Source: an uncultured candidate division Zixibacteria bacterium (lineage in GTDB: Bacteria; Zixibacteria; MSB-5A5; GN15; PGXB01). Taken from it: DNA of 64,000 nt. Positions 42,329 through 50,183 of the stretch are shown one piece after another. The stretch covers positions 62,001 through 126,000 of the forward strand of contig CALAMC010000048.1 in the NCBI GenBank assembly GCA_937925655.1, given 5' to 3'. The notes under the pieces are model-generated. The model did not search any database, was not told where the DNA came from, and saw only the letters and a program-made list of their open reading frames with translations. Position numbers and translations under genes: made by a program. How positions within the stretch are numbered: the stretch's first letter is position 1; each line of letters begins with the position of its first letter.

Positions 42329-42436
42329 CTATCCGGACTTTTCAAATTTGTCTGTCATGGCATTGCACACCGGACAGGAGGACGGTGGTTTATCGCCCTT
42401 GTGAACATAACCGCAAACAGTACAAACCCATGTCAT
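42329..42436 (-). CDS. 35-residue rubredoxin-like iron-binding peptide
   Basis: This short gene encodes MTWVCTVCGYVHKGDKPPSS followed by CPVCNAMTDKFEKSG. It has two CxxC knuckles and the CGYxxxGxxPPxxCPxC pattern of the rubredoxin domain found at the C-terminus of rubrerythrins. Spacing between the two pairs is short, as in rubrerythrin-type domains. The start is 7 bp after the rubrerythrin stop, with GGAGG overlapping that gene's last codons, and the stop is 18 bp before the peroxiredoxin start. It probably binds one iron and passes electrons to the neighbouring rubrerythrin or peroxiredoxin (inference). Confidence 0.72.
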   Translation of the reverse strand: MTWVCTVCGYVHKGDKPPSSCPVCNAMTDKFEKSG

Positions 42437-42442
42437 TACGTA

Positions 42443-42946
42443 TTAATCCTCCATAGGTCGGGTGCCGTCGGATGAAAACCAAAAATAATTTCCGGCCAAA
42501 GCCTCCTTTTCGGCCATTAAAAGTTCAAAATGCCCATTTTCTTCATCGGCCAGATCCTGAAGAATGTTCTTGAATTCCTTGTCGTCAACGGCCTCTTTCC
42601 CGGCTATATAGAATTTTACGGTGGCCCGCTCGGCTTCAATGGCGAGATTAATATATTCCACTTCAGACCGAAGCCTTTTCAGCTTTCCTTTCTCAAAAAC
42701 CGTGGCCAAGGCATCGAGCCCGCGCTCCGGCAAAGCCCCGACCGGTTCTTTGATGAATTTCCTGAACAGGTTACGCAAAATCGCTTCGTGTCGGATTTCG
42801 TCGTCACGCAAAGTCTCCAGTCGCTTTTTGGCATCCGGGTTGGTCGCTTTTTCAGATAGAAGGCCATAAAAAGTATGTCCGTTTACTTCACCTTTGATGG
42901 CGTATCTCAACAGCGTCGCTTTGTCTTTCAACTGCTCTTCAAACAT
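42443..42946 (-). CDS. rubrerythrin-like diiron ferritin-fold protein
   Basis: The product has 167 residues and is a four-helix ferritin-like protein with the metal ligands expected for a diiron site: Glu in IKGEVNGHTFY, ExxH in DDEIRHEAIL, Glu in AIEAERATVKFY and ExxH in ADEENGHFELL. Rubrerythrins reduce hydrogen peroxide in anaerobes. The usual C-terminal rubredoxin domain is missing; the chain ends NYFWFSSDGTRPMED. The following 35-residue gene could supply it. It precedes that gene and the peroxiredoxin, and lies 51 bp after the small coiled-coil gene. Confidence 0.85.
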   Translation of the reverse strand: MFEEQLKDKATLLRYAIKGEVNGHTFYGLLSEKATNPDAKKRLETLRDDEIRHEAILRNLFRKFIKEPVGALPERGLDALATVFEKGKLKRLRSEVEYINLAIEAERATVKFYIAGKEAVDDKEFKNILQDLADEENGHFELLMAEKEALAGNYFWFSSDGTRPMED

Positions 42947-42997
42947 TAGTATTCACCTCGTAATCGTTTATCCGTCCGCAAATCGGCGCATAAAATA

Positions 42998-43156
42998 TCA
43001 CTTCTTCTCCAGTTTTTCAAGGGCTTTTCTAAGCTTCGCGAGTTTTTTCTCCTGCCGCATGCGAAATTCCCGCTCAAATATTCCGCTGAAACGATTTTTA
43101 TCGAGTTGTAATTCCAACTCCTCGATTTCCTTTTTTAGTTTTTCTATTTCATCCAT
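42998..43156 (-). CDS. small coiled-coil protein
   Basis: The product has 52 residues: MDEIEKLKKEIEELELQLDK, then a central NRFSGIFEREFRMR segment and a lysine-rich end. Nearly all is predicted coiled coil with a Leu/Ile heptad pattern. AAGGAG lies 7 bases before the ATG, and the ATG is 1 base after the gltX stop, so it is coupled to gltX. No family is recognised; function unknown. The binding site and position support a real gene. Confidence 0.6.
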   Translation of the reverse strand: MDEIEKLKKEIEELELQLDKNRFSGIFEREFRMRQEKKLAKLRKALEKLEKK

Positions 43157-43157
43157 A

Positions 43158-44606
43158 TCAAACTCCTTTTTTATCAATATGGTCAATCGCCCGTTGCAGC
43201 CGCCTGACGACGACGGTCTGACCGAGCGCCTCCAGCATTTCATACAGCCCCGGTCCTGCCGATGTTCCCGAAACCGCCAGCCGGGTCGGGTGAATCAACT
43301 TGCCCTTTTTCACACCAAGTTCTTCGGCCAGTGAACTAATCGCCCTTTCGATATCATCATGGGCGAACCCGGAAAGCTTCTCAAAACTCGCCTTGAGCTT
43401 TTCCAGAAGCATTTTTGCCTCGGCGTTAAATTGCTTCTGCTCGGCATCGGGGTCATAACGATATTCATCGGTAAAAAAGTACTCGCTTTTTTCGACAAAC
43501 TCTGTCAGCCGTTTACACCTTTCTTTCAACATGCCGATAATTTTCAGAAGATACTGCCAGCGCGTTTCCAGCCAGTACTTCGTTGTCAGTCCGGCCGCGA
43601 CCAGCATCGGCGCAACCATGTCGGCCAGTTTGTGATCGGGATAATTCATGATGTACTGCTGATTTATGGCCAGAAGCTTTTCTTCATTGAAAATCGGATT
43701 GGCCGGGTTGACGTTTTCCAGTACGAATGATTTAATGAGTTCATCCCGTGGCATGTACTCACGATCATCCTTGGGCGACCATCCTAAAAGACAAAGGAAG
43801 TTAAAGAGTGCTTCCGGCAAAATGCCTTCCTTGCCGTACTCGGCGACGTCCTTATCCCCCAACCTCTTCGATACTTTTTTCTTGTCGGGGCGTAAAATCA
43901 GCGGCACATGGCCGAAACGAGGCGCCTCCAGCCCCAAGGCACGGTATAACAATATCTGTTTGAACGTATTGGTAATATGATCATTACCGCGGATGACATG
44001 AGTAATGCCCATTTCATGGTCATCCACGACCACGGCCATGTTGTACACCGCTCGTCCATCGGATCGACATATCACAAAATCCTCAATTTCACTGTTCTGG
44101 CGAGTTATGTCTCCCAGAATCAGGTCATGATAGGTCGTTTCGCCGTCGGGGACTTCGAGACGAACCGCATAAGGCGTGCCGCTATTCAGAAGGTGTTTTT
44201 CTTCCTCTTTGGTGCCTTTCAGCCAGACGCGGTCAAGCCGAACGTCTTTAGTTTCCGCGGACAGTTCCTGCCGCTTTTGTTCCATCTCCTCGGTGGTGCG
44301 AAAACACCTGTATGCATGGCCACTGGCCAGCAACCTATCGACATAGATGTTATACCTATCCAGCCGCTTCGACTGAAACAGTGGCTCTTCGTCCCAGTCC
44401 AATCCCAGCCACTTCAGGGCCTCCAGAATGGGGTCTATTAAAGAGGCATCGGAGCGTTCGGCGTCGGTGTCCTCGATGCGAACCAGGAATTTGCCGCCAT
44501 TCTGGCGGGCGAAAAGCCAGTTGAATATGGCCGTTCGTGCGGTACCAACGTGCAAATAACCCGAAGGCGAGGGTGCGATACGAACGATAACGGGTTTATC
44601 AGACAT
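43158..44606 (-). CDS. gltX: glutamyl-tRNA synthetase
   Basis: The product has 482 residues. The class I signature HIGH is HVGT in APSPSGYLHVGTARTAIFNW, and the KMSKS loop is KVSKR in KKKVSKRLGDKDVAEY. The RIEDTDAERSD and GNDHITNTFKQILLYRALG segments are conserved. The C-terminal anticodon-binding domain is complete. Whether it is discriminating or also charges tRNA(Gln) cannot be decided from this window. It heads a run of small stress-related genes on the minus strand. Confidence 0.96.
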   Translation of the reverse strand: MSDKPVIVRIAPSPSGYLHVGTARTAIFNWLFARQNGGKFLVRIEDTDAERSDASLIDPILEALKWLGLDWDEEPLFQSKRLDRYNIYVDRLLASGHAYRCFRTTEEMEQKRQELSAETKDVRLDRVWLKGTKEEEKHLLNSGTPYAVRLEVPDGETTYHDLILGDITRQNSEIEDFVICRSDGRAVYNMAVVVDDHEMGITHVIRGNDHITNTFKQILLYRALGLEAPRFGHVPLILRPDKKKVSKRLGDKDVAEYGKEGILPEALFNFLCLLGWSPKDDREYMPRDELIKSFVLENVNPANPIFNEEKLLAINQQYIMNYPDHKLADMVAPMLVAAGLTTKYWLETRWQYLLKIIGMLKERCKRLTEFVEKSEYFFTDEYRYDPDAEQKQFNAEAKMLLEKLKASFEKLSGFAHDDIERAISSLAEELGVKKGKLIHPTRLAVSGTSAGPGLYEMLEALGQTVVVRRLQRAIDHIDKKGV

Positions 44607-44663
44607 ATTTCACCACTTTCAATTAATAAAACCAATTAGCCGATTGTGCCGACAGCCACCGCG

Positions 44664-45137
44664 TCAGCCCTTTTCTTCCGGCGGCTTTATGTCGGGCGGC
44701 ATCGGTTGCACCGGCGGGGGCGGGGGCGGCGGGGCCGGATGCGGCGGCGCCGGGGGTTGACCCGATTGATATGTACCATAGGCGTACGGCGGCATGGGGA
44801 CGGGAACTTCGGCGAACTCCAATTCTATTCCGCCCAGTAATTTGGCGGCCATGTTGTATATGAAAGTGCCGATGATACATAAAACAGTATTAAATATGGC
44901 TCCCAAAAAGCCATAAAGAAATACCATCATGATTATCATCACGATGCCGCCGGTCCCACTGTCTTCGAAAAATGGCAGCGGCGTCCCGCCCAGCTCACCC
45001 ATCTCCGACGCCAGAGCCATAAAAAAGCTCATGAACACGCCGATGAAAAATCCAATAATGGCCCCCAGAATCAGATTAACCACGAATGAGATCTTAATGA
45101 TCGACCAGTAGCCGATCGATTTAAGTTCCAGCTTCAT
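44664..45137 (-). CDS. DUF3566-like membrane protein with proline-rich tail
   Basis: The product has 157 residues. The start KSIGYWSIIKISFVVNLILGAIIG resembles the DUF3566 pattern (xxxGPWSVLKVSF). Two membrane spans are at about 17-42 and 66-98, and the family-like ending FIYNMAAKLLGGIELEF follows. The last 45 residues are a proline-rich cytoplasmic tail (PPAPPHPAPPPPPPPVQPM). GAGGTGAGGC lies directly before the ATG. The function of the family is unknown. It is 57 bp upstream of gltX, probably in the same transcript. Confidence 0.65.
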   Translation of the reverse strand: MKLELKSIGYWSIIKISFVVNLILGAIIGFFIGVFMSFFMALASEMGELGGTPLPFFEDSGTGGIVMIIMMVFLYGFLGAIFNTVLCIIGTFIYNMAAKLLGGIELEFAEVPVPMPPYAYGTYQSGQPPAPPHPAPPPPPPPVQPMPPDIKPPEEKG

Positions 45138-45155
45138 GCCTCACCTCTTATATTT

Positions 45156-45170
45156 CGGCGGTCACCGCCG
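45156..45170. other. compact GC hairpin before the DUF3566-like gene
   Basis: A perfect CGGCGG/CCGCCG stem with a 3-base loop lies 18 bp upstream of the ATG at 45137. There is a T-rich run on the plus-strand side but none on the minus-strand side, so it does not look like a terminator for the upstream minus-strand acyl-CoA synthetase gene. A leader or mRNA-processing structure is possible. Confidence 0.3.
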
Positions 45171-45266
45171 TATTTTATTTTAAAAGTTACCCTCTGCTCC
45201 CATTTCTTTCGCCTATTTAATTATCTATTTGCTGTCATTCAATAAATATATGCAATATCGTCCGAA

Positions 45267-47375
45267 CTATTCAACCCTGATGATGAAGCGGGCATCAACC
45301 GCTTTGGATTTGCCCTTTCCCGATTGCGAAATGAACGGATTGATGTCGATCTCGGAAAACTGATCGAAATCGCCCACCAGTTGCGATAGACGCAGGAGAG
45401 ACTCCTCAAGCGTCGGAATATCGGCCGGCTCGGCCCCGCGAAAGCCGGTCAAAAGCGGATACGATTTCAGTGACCGCACCATTTCTTCGACGTCATATTC
45501 ATCGAGGGGATTGATACGGAAAGCCACGTCCTTGAGTATTTCCACATAAATGCCGCCCAACCCGAACATGATCAGCGGTCCGAAAGATTCATCGGTCGTC
45601 ATGCCCATGACCGTTTCCACGCCACCGGTCACCATTTCCTGGACCATAACCGTGAATTTATCGCCCTTTTTGGCCACAGCTGATATTTTCTTTTTCAATT
45701 TTCCAAATGTTTCGCGAACCTCTTTGGCCGTCCGCAGGTCAACTACAACCGCTCCCAATTCCGTCTTATGAAGAATCTGCGGGGTATTCACCTTCAAAAC
45801 CACCGGGTAACCCATTTCCTCGGCAAAGGCCACCGCTTCTTTTTCCGTCGATGCGATATGGCATTCCGTCGTGGGAATACCATAGGCCCCCAAAATGCTC
45901 AACGCCTTACTGCCGATGATGGAATCCTGTTTTGCCGCAATAGCTTCGTCAAGAATTACCTGCACCGCTTTTTTATCGACCCGGAAATTCTTATAGGATG
46001 AAGGCGGGCGCTTCCGCCACTGACGGTATGAATCTATCTGTGACAGTGTTTTGGCGATCGCTTCCGGGAACAGGTAAACCGGGACGCCGTTCTCTTTGAG
46101 ATATTCCACGCCACGGGTATCCTCGCCGGCGCCCATAAAACAAGCCAGAACCGATTTATCCGTCCCCTGAATGCCTTTCAAAATCGATTCGGCCACGTTC
46201 ATCTGATTGGCCGTCACAGGCGGGACGAAAATACTGACAATACTATCAAAATCCGGTTCTCTCCCGAGTACCTTCAGGGCCGTTTCAAAATGCTCCCCTC
46301 CGGCCCCGGCTACCAGGTCCAGCGGGTTATTTATTGAACCTTGTCCAGACAGCGCTTTTTTTAATTTATTTTTGGTGGTCGTTTTAAACGGCGCGACTTT
46401 CATTCCCAGGCTGACAAGGGCGTCGGTGGCCAGAAGCGCCGGCCCCCCGGCGTTGGAAACGATTGCCACCCGGTTGCCCTTGGGAATCGGTTGCTTTGAC
46501 AGCGCCGCCGCGACATCAAATAGTTCTTCGATCGAAGACACCCGCAAAACCCCGCACTGGTCAAATAAGGCGTCTACGCCCACGTCAAGCTCGGCCATTG
46601 CTCCGGTATGCGAGGAGGCCGCCTGCGCCCCCTGTTTGGTGCGGCCCGATTTGACCGCCACGATGGGTTTGGTGCGGGAAATAGCCCGCGCAATTTTAGT
46701 AAACCGGCGGGGATTTCCAAAATTTTCCAGATACAATAAAATTATATCCGTATCGGGGTCATTCTCCCAGTACTCGAGAATATCATTGGCCGAAATATCG
46801 GCCTTATTTCCAATCGAAGCCACCATCGAAAATCCCAGTCCGATTTCCGTGGCATGACTCATGATCGCCTCACCTAAAGCACCCGACTGCGAAATAAAGC
46901 CGACCCGGCCGTGGCGCGGATGCGTTTTGCCGAAGGTGCAGTTGAGATTGTACTTTGGATCGGCATTAACCACACCAAAGCAATTGGGGCCAATCATGCG
47001 CATTCGGTATTGACCGCAAATATCGATCAGACGGTTTTCGAGTTCCGTACCCCGGCCGCCCACTTCTCGAAACCCGGCGGAAATCACTACCAGCCCTCGC
47101 ACCCCCTTCTGGCCACATTGCTCGGCAACTTCCGGGACAAAATCACGGGGAACGACTATAATGGCCATGTCGACGGCATCAGGGACGTCAAGTATTGTCG
47201 AGTAACACTTGATCGAATGTATGACCGAAGCCTTGGGATTAACCGGAAAAACCTTGCCGTTGAATTCGTTGGAAATGATGTTATGCAAAATCTCCCGGCC
47301 GATGGTGCCCTTGCGGGTCGAGGCCCCGATGACGGCTACCGAGCCGGGTCGGAAAATATAATCAAGTTCATGCAT
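45267..47375 (-). CDS. ADP-forming acyl-CoA synthetase (fused alpha-beta)
   Basis: The product has 702 residues from the ATG at 47375; AAGGA lies about 8 bases upstream, better than the TTG at 47393. The alpha part (about 1-455) has the CoA-binding fold (SVAVIGASTRKGTIGREIL) and the catalytic His in ASSHTGAMAELD. The beta part (about 470-700) is an ATP-grasp domain with GYPVVLKVNTPQILHKTELG and FGLGGIYVEIL. Such enzymes make ATP from acyl-CoA and ADP and are typical of fermenting or syntrophic anaerobes; the reverse reaction activates acids. The acyl substrate is not known. Confidence 0.9.
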   Translation of the reverse strand: MHELDYIFRPGSVAVIGASTRKGTIGREILHNIISNEFNGKVFPVNPKASVIHSIKCYSTILDVPDAVDMAIIVVPRDFVPEVAEQCGQKGVRGLVVISAGFREVGGRGTELENRLIDICGQYRMRMIGPNCFGVVNADPKYNLNCTFGKTHPRHGRVGFISQSGALGEAIMSHATEIGLGFSMVASIGNKADISANDILEYWENDPDTDIILLYLENFGNPRRFTKIARAISRTKPIVAVKSGRTKQGAQAASSHTGAMAELDVGVDALFDQCGVLRVSSIEELFDVAAALSKQPIPKGNRVAIVSNAGGPALLATDALVSLGMKVAPFKTTTKNKLKKALSGQGSINNPLDLVAGAGGEHFETALKVLGREPDFDSIVSIFVPPVTANQMNVAESILKGIQGTDKSVLACFMGAGEDTRGVEYLKENGVPVYLFPEAIAKTLSQIDSYRQWRKRPPSSYKNFRVDKKAVQVILDEAIAAKQDSIIGSKALSILGAYGIPTTECHIASTEKEAVAFAEEMGYPVVLKVNTPQILHKTELGAVVVDLRTAKEVRETFGKLKKKISAVAKKGDKFTVMVQEMVTGGVETVMGMTTDESFGPLIMFGLGGIYVEILKDVAFRINPLDEYDVEEMVRSLKSYPLLTGFRGAEPADIPTLEESLLRLSQLVGDFDQFSEIDINPFISQSGKGKSKAVDARFIIRVE

Positions 47376-47484
47376 AATAATATCCTTGCCCAATGAAAAA
47401 TCCTTAACGCGTCATATTGTAACAGGTTATATAATACAATCAATATGGTGTGAAAAAGTCAAGGTTTAAATGATTGGATAAAAT

Positions 47485-47522
47485 CCAAAAAAATGGCCGA
47501 CAGAATAACTCTGCCGGCCATT
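47485..47522 (-). terminator. rho-independent terminator of the GAF/HisKA gene
   Basis: On the minus strand, AATGGCCGGCAG pairs with CTGTCGGCCATT (one mismatch) around a 7-base loop and is followed by a T-run. It lies 24 bp after the stop of the GAF/HisKA gene and before the acyl-CoA synthetase gene, so those two genes are separate units. Confidence 0.85.
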
Positions 47523-47546
47523 GGGCGAGGTAGGGATAAGAGGGAA

Positions 47547-48332
47547 CTAAGAGGAGTTGTTGTCTTCATCCGAGAGGTCGATCATTTTTAGACCATCGGC
47601 ATAGTCCGTGACGCTATCCCGGGTCAAATTCATCAGCTTCTGCATGACCGTGCGAATCCGCATGGCCGACTCCTCGACCGTCTCCAGTTTCTTGATCAAA
47701 TCCTTGTCGAGTTCACTCCGCCGCATTAAAAGAAGCTGGATATTGCCCAGCACGGCTGTCAAAGGATTGTTGATCTCATGGTTGAGCGTGGTCGAGGTTT
47801 CAATAATCGCCTTGATACGCTCTTTGCTGATTCTCTTATCCATATCCTCAATCGGTTCGCCCAGACCCGACGCCACCAGTGACACCGAAAGCGCCGCCCC
47901 CAACGCTTCCAGAAACTCGTCTTCACGAACCAGCGACCCGGTCCCGGGCTGTATCCCGATAACCGCCCCCAGTATTTTTCTTTTTGATTTGAGCGGCAGC
48001 GTGAACCCGGTCACCGGCTTGTCGCCGCCAAAAGACAAATAGGCCGAAATCAGATTATTGTTCTTTCGTAAACTGGAAAACAGATCGTTTTCCAGATCAT
48101 CTAACCGTCTTTTATCTCCATCGGTTTCGAAATAACCCGATGTCAAAACTGCCCGACCGTCATCATCCCATAATAACAGTCGTGCCGCCGACATACCCAG
48201 AAGGCGTGCGGAGTTTCGCAGGGCGGCTTCGGCGATTATCGCCGGTTCATTTCCTGAAGTCCATGACTGGGCAATTTCACGTAAAATATGAAATTGAGCC
48301 ATGGCTTTGTTATAAGCGGCATTTTCAGACAT
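47547..48332 (-). CDS. GAF and HisKA (DHp) domain protein without an ATPase domain
   Basis: The product has 261 residues from the first ATG at 48332; the frame stays open to a TTG at 48410, which would add 26 residues. A GAF domain covers about 20-155. A histidine-kinase dimerisation domain follows with the H-box TTLNHEINNPLTAVLGNIQLLL (split here: His is in LNHEINNPL). The chain then ends in DEDNNSS, with none of the N, G1, F or G2 boxes of the HATPase_c domain, and a terminator follows, so no split partner sits downstream. It may accept phosphate from another kinase or regulate by dimerising (inference). Confidence 0.72.
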   Translation of the reverse strand: MSENAAYNKAMAQFHILREIAQSWTSGNEPAIIAEAALRNSARLLGMSAARLLLWDDDGRAVLTSGYFETDGDKRRLDDLENDLFSSLRKNNNLISAYLSFGGDKPVTGFTLPLKSKRKILGAVIGIQPGTGSLVREDEFLEALGAALSVSLVASGLGEPIEDMDKRISKERIKAIIETSTTLNHEINNPLTAVLGNIQLLLMRRSELDKDLIKKLETVEESAMRIRTVMQKLMNLTRDSVTDYADGLKMIDLSDEDNNSS

Positions 48333-48550
48333 ATAACTGCTCAAAGCCGTCTCACGCAAATGGTATGCCCTAAAAAGCGGCCCAAATAGAATGTAATACT
48401 CCACCAACAAACATGGCCATTAATTCATAAGTCCCGATTATAAAAGCGCTTGAAATTAAGTTTGGCATCAATCGCGTAATAAGGATTTGAAGGCCATAAA
48501 AAGACTGCATGGATTTTCACATATATGGCATCTTTATATCATTTGTGCCC

Positions 48551-48579
48551 TTGACAAGAGCATGTTGCGGCATTAATAT
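48551..48579 (+). promoter_or_regulatory. sigma70-type promoter of purF
   Basis: TTGACA (48551-48556), a 17-base spacer and TAATAT (48574-48579). It lies about 28 bp before the purF ATG, giving a very short leader. Confidence 0.62.
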
Positions 48580-48606
48580 GATAGTTTTTACTGACGACGT
48601 GGAGAT

Positions 48607-50013
48607 ATGATAGACCGATTCTCAATGCACGACAATTGCGGCGTCTTCGCCATTTATGGCTCCCCACGGGCCGCCGAATTGACATATTTCGCCTTATATT
48701 CCCTGCAACATCGCGGGCAGGAATCGGCCGGTATCGTCACCGCCGGGAACGGTTCGGTTCATATCTATAAGAATATGGGTGAAGTCAACGAAGTATTCGC
48801 CGACCGCCAGATTTTGGGCCGCTTGAAAGGCTCCATCGCCATCGGCCATACCCGCTATTCCACCACCGGAGCCTCATCATTGACAAATATCCAACCGCTT
48901 TTGATTACCAATAGAAGCCAGAAACTGGCGATTGCCCATAACGGCAACTTGACAAATTCATATCAGCTTCGCAAGAAACTTGAGCGGAGCGGCTCAATCT
49001 TCCAGACCACATCCGATACAGAGATTTTCTTGCATTTGGCGGCCTTATCAAAAAAAAGGACATGGTTCAGCCGCCTGTGCGATACTATGAGTCACGTCGA
49101 AGGAGCCTATTCTATCGTATTTATAACCGAAGAATCAATCTATGCCATGCGCGATCCAATGGGCTTTCGACCCTTATGCCTGGGCCAATACAATGGCAAG
49201 GCCTGGGTAGTCGCCTCTGAAACCTGCGCCTTCGATATTATCGGGGCCAAATATGTCCGCGAAATCGAGCCGGGCGAAGTGGTCGAAATTAGCCGCAAAG
49301 GCATCCGCTCGGCCTTCCCGGTCAAAAAGCAACCCCATGCCTTTTGTATATTTGAATATATCTATTTTTCGCGCCCGGACTCGAAAGTCTTCGGAGAAAA
49401 TGTCGATAAAATCCGCCGCCGTCTGGGCCGCCAACTGGCCCGCGAGCATCCCGCCGATGCCGATATAGTCATCGGTATCCCGGACTCCGCCAACACCGCC
49501 GCCCTGGGTTTTTCCGAACAATCCGGCATTAAATTCGAAATTGGCCTTATCCGCAATCATTACGTCGGGCGAACCTTCATCGACCCGGAACAGAAAATCC
49601 GCGACCTCGACGTCAAAATAAAATTCAATCCGGTCAAGGGGGTCTTAAACGGCAAACGCGTGGTGGTCGTCGACGATTCCATTGTTCGCGGCACGACCTC
49701 CAAGAAGTTGGTAAAATTGATTCGTTCCGCCGGGGCCAAAGAGATTCATATGCGGGTTTCAGCACCGCCGATAATTTCCCCGTGTTACTTCGGAATCGAT
49801 ATGCCCACACGGGAAGAATTGATCGCCTCGTCCAAATCGGTTAAGAAGATTCAGGAATATCTAGGCGTCGATTCGCTCGGGTATTTATCCATCGACGGCA
49901 TGTTGTCGATGCCTTCGCTGCCAAACGGTAGTTTCTGTGTCAGCTGTTTTTCCGGCCGTTACCCACTTAAAACAGCGGCCGTGAACGATAAGTATCGGCT
50001 CGAAAAAGTATAG
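48607..50013 (+). CDS. purF: amidophosphoribosyltransferase
   Basis: The product has 468 residues. PurF makes phosphoribosylamine, the first step of purine synthesis. A ten-residue propeptide (MIDRFSMHDN) precedes the catalytic Cys11 in CGVFAIYG, which becomes the N-terminus after self-cleavage. The glutaminase part has LQHRGQESAGIVT and GHTRYSTTGASS; the PRPP loop is VVVVDDSIVRGTTSKK. Cysteines in AFCIFEYIYF, ISPCYFG and SFCVSCFSGRYP fit the 4Fe-4S-containing Bacillus-type enzyme, which is oxygen-labile. GGAG lies close (2 bases) to the ATG. It stands alone with its own promoter. Confidence 0.96.
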   Translation: MIDRFSMHDNCGVFAIYGSPRAAELTYFALYSLQHRGQESAGIVTAGNGSVHIYKNMGEVNEVFADRQILGRLKGSIAIGHTRYSTTGASSLTNIQPLLITNRSQKLAIAHNGNLTNSYQLRKKLERSGSIFQTTSDTEIFLHLAALSKKRTWFSRLCDTMSHVEGAYSIVFITEESIYAMRDPMGFRPLCLGQYNGKAWVVASETCAFDIIGAKYVREIEPGEVVEISRKGIRSAFPVKKQPHAFCIFEYIYFSRPDSKVFGENVDKIRRRLGRQLAREHPADADIVIGIPDSANTAALGFSEQSGIKFEIGLIRNHYVGRTFIDPEQKIRDLDVKIKFNPVKGVLNGKRVVVVDDSIVRGTTSKKLVKLIRSAGAKEIHMRVSAPPIISPCYFGIDMPTREELIASSKSVKKIQEYLGVDSLGYLSIDGMLSMPSLPNGSFCVSCFSGRYPLKTAAVNDKYRLEKV

Positions 50014-50075
50014 CATCACAATACCACTGTATCTTTCTGCAAATCAATAACATACAGTCAAACGATATTGCTTTC

Positions 50076-50103
50076 TTGACTTTTTATAAATCAAGCGTAT
50101 TTT
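50076..50103 (+). promoter_or_regulatory. sigma70-type promoter of the S8 protease gene
   Basis: TTGACT (50076-50081), a 16-base spacer and TATTTT (50098-50103), about 80 bp before the start codon. The -10 match is moderate. Confidence 0.5.
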
Positions 50104-50183
50104 TAATCAGAGTATTTACTAACCGTCGATTGCTATTAAGGATTACCGCCGTCCTGCCGTAAATATATACAAACCCGGAGGAA

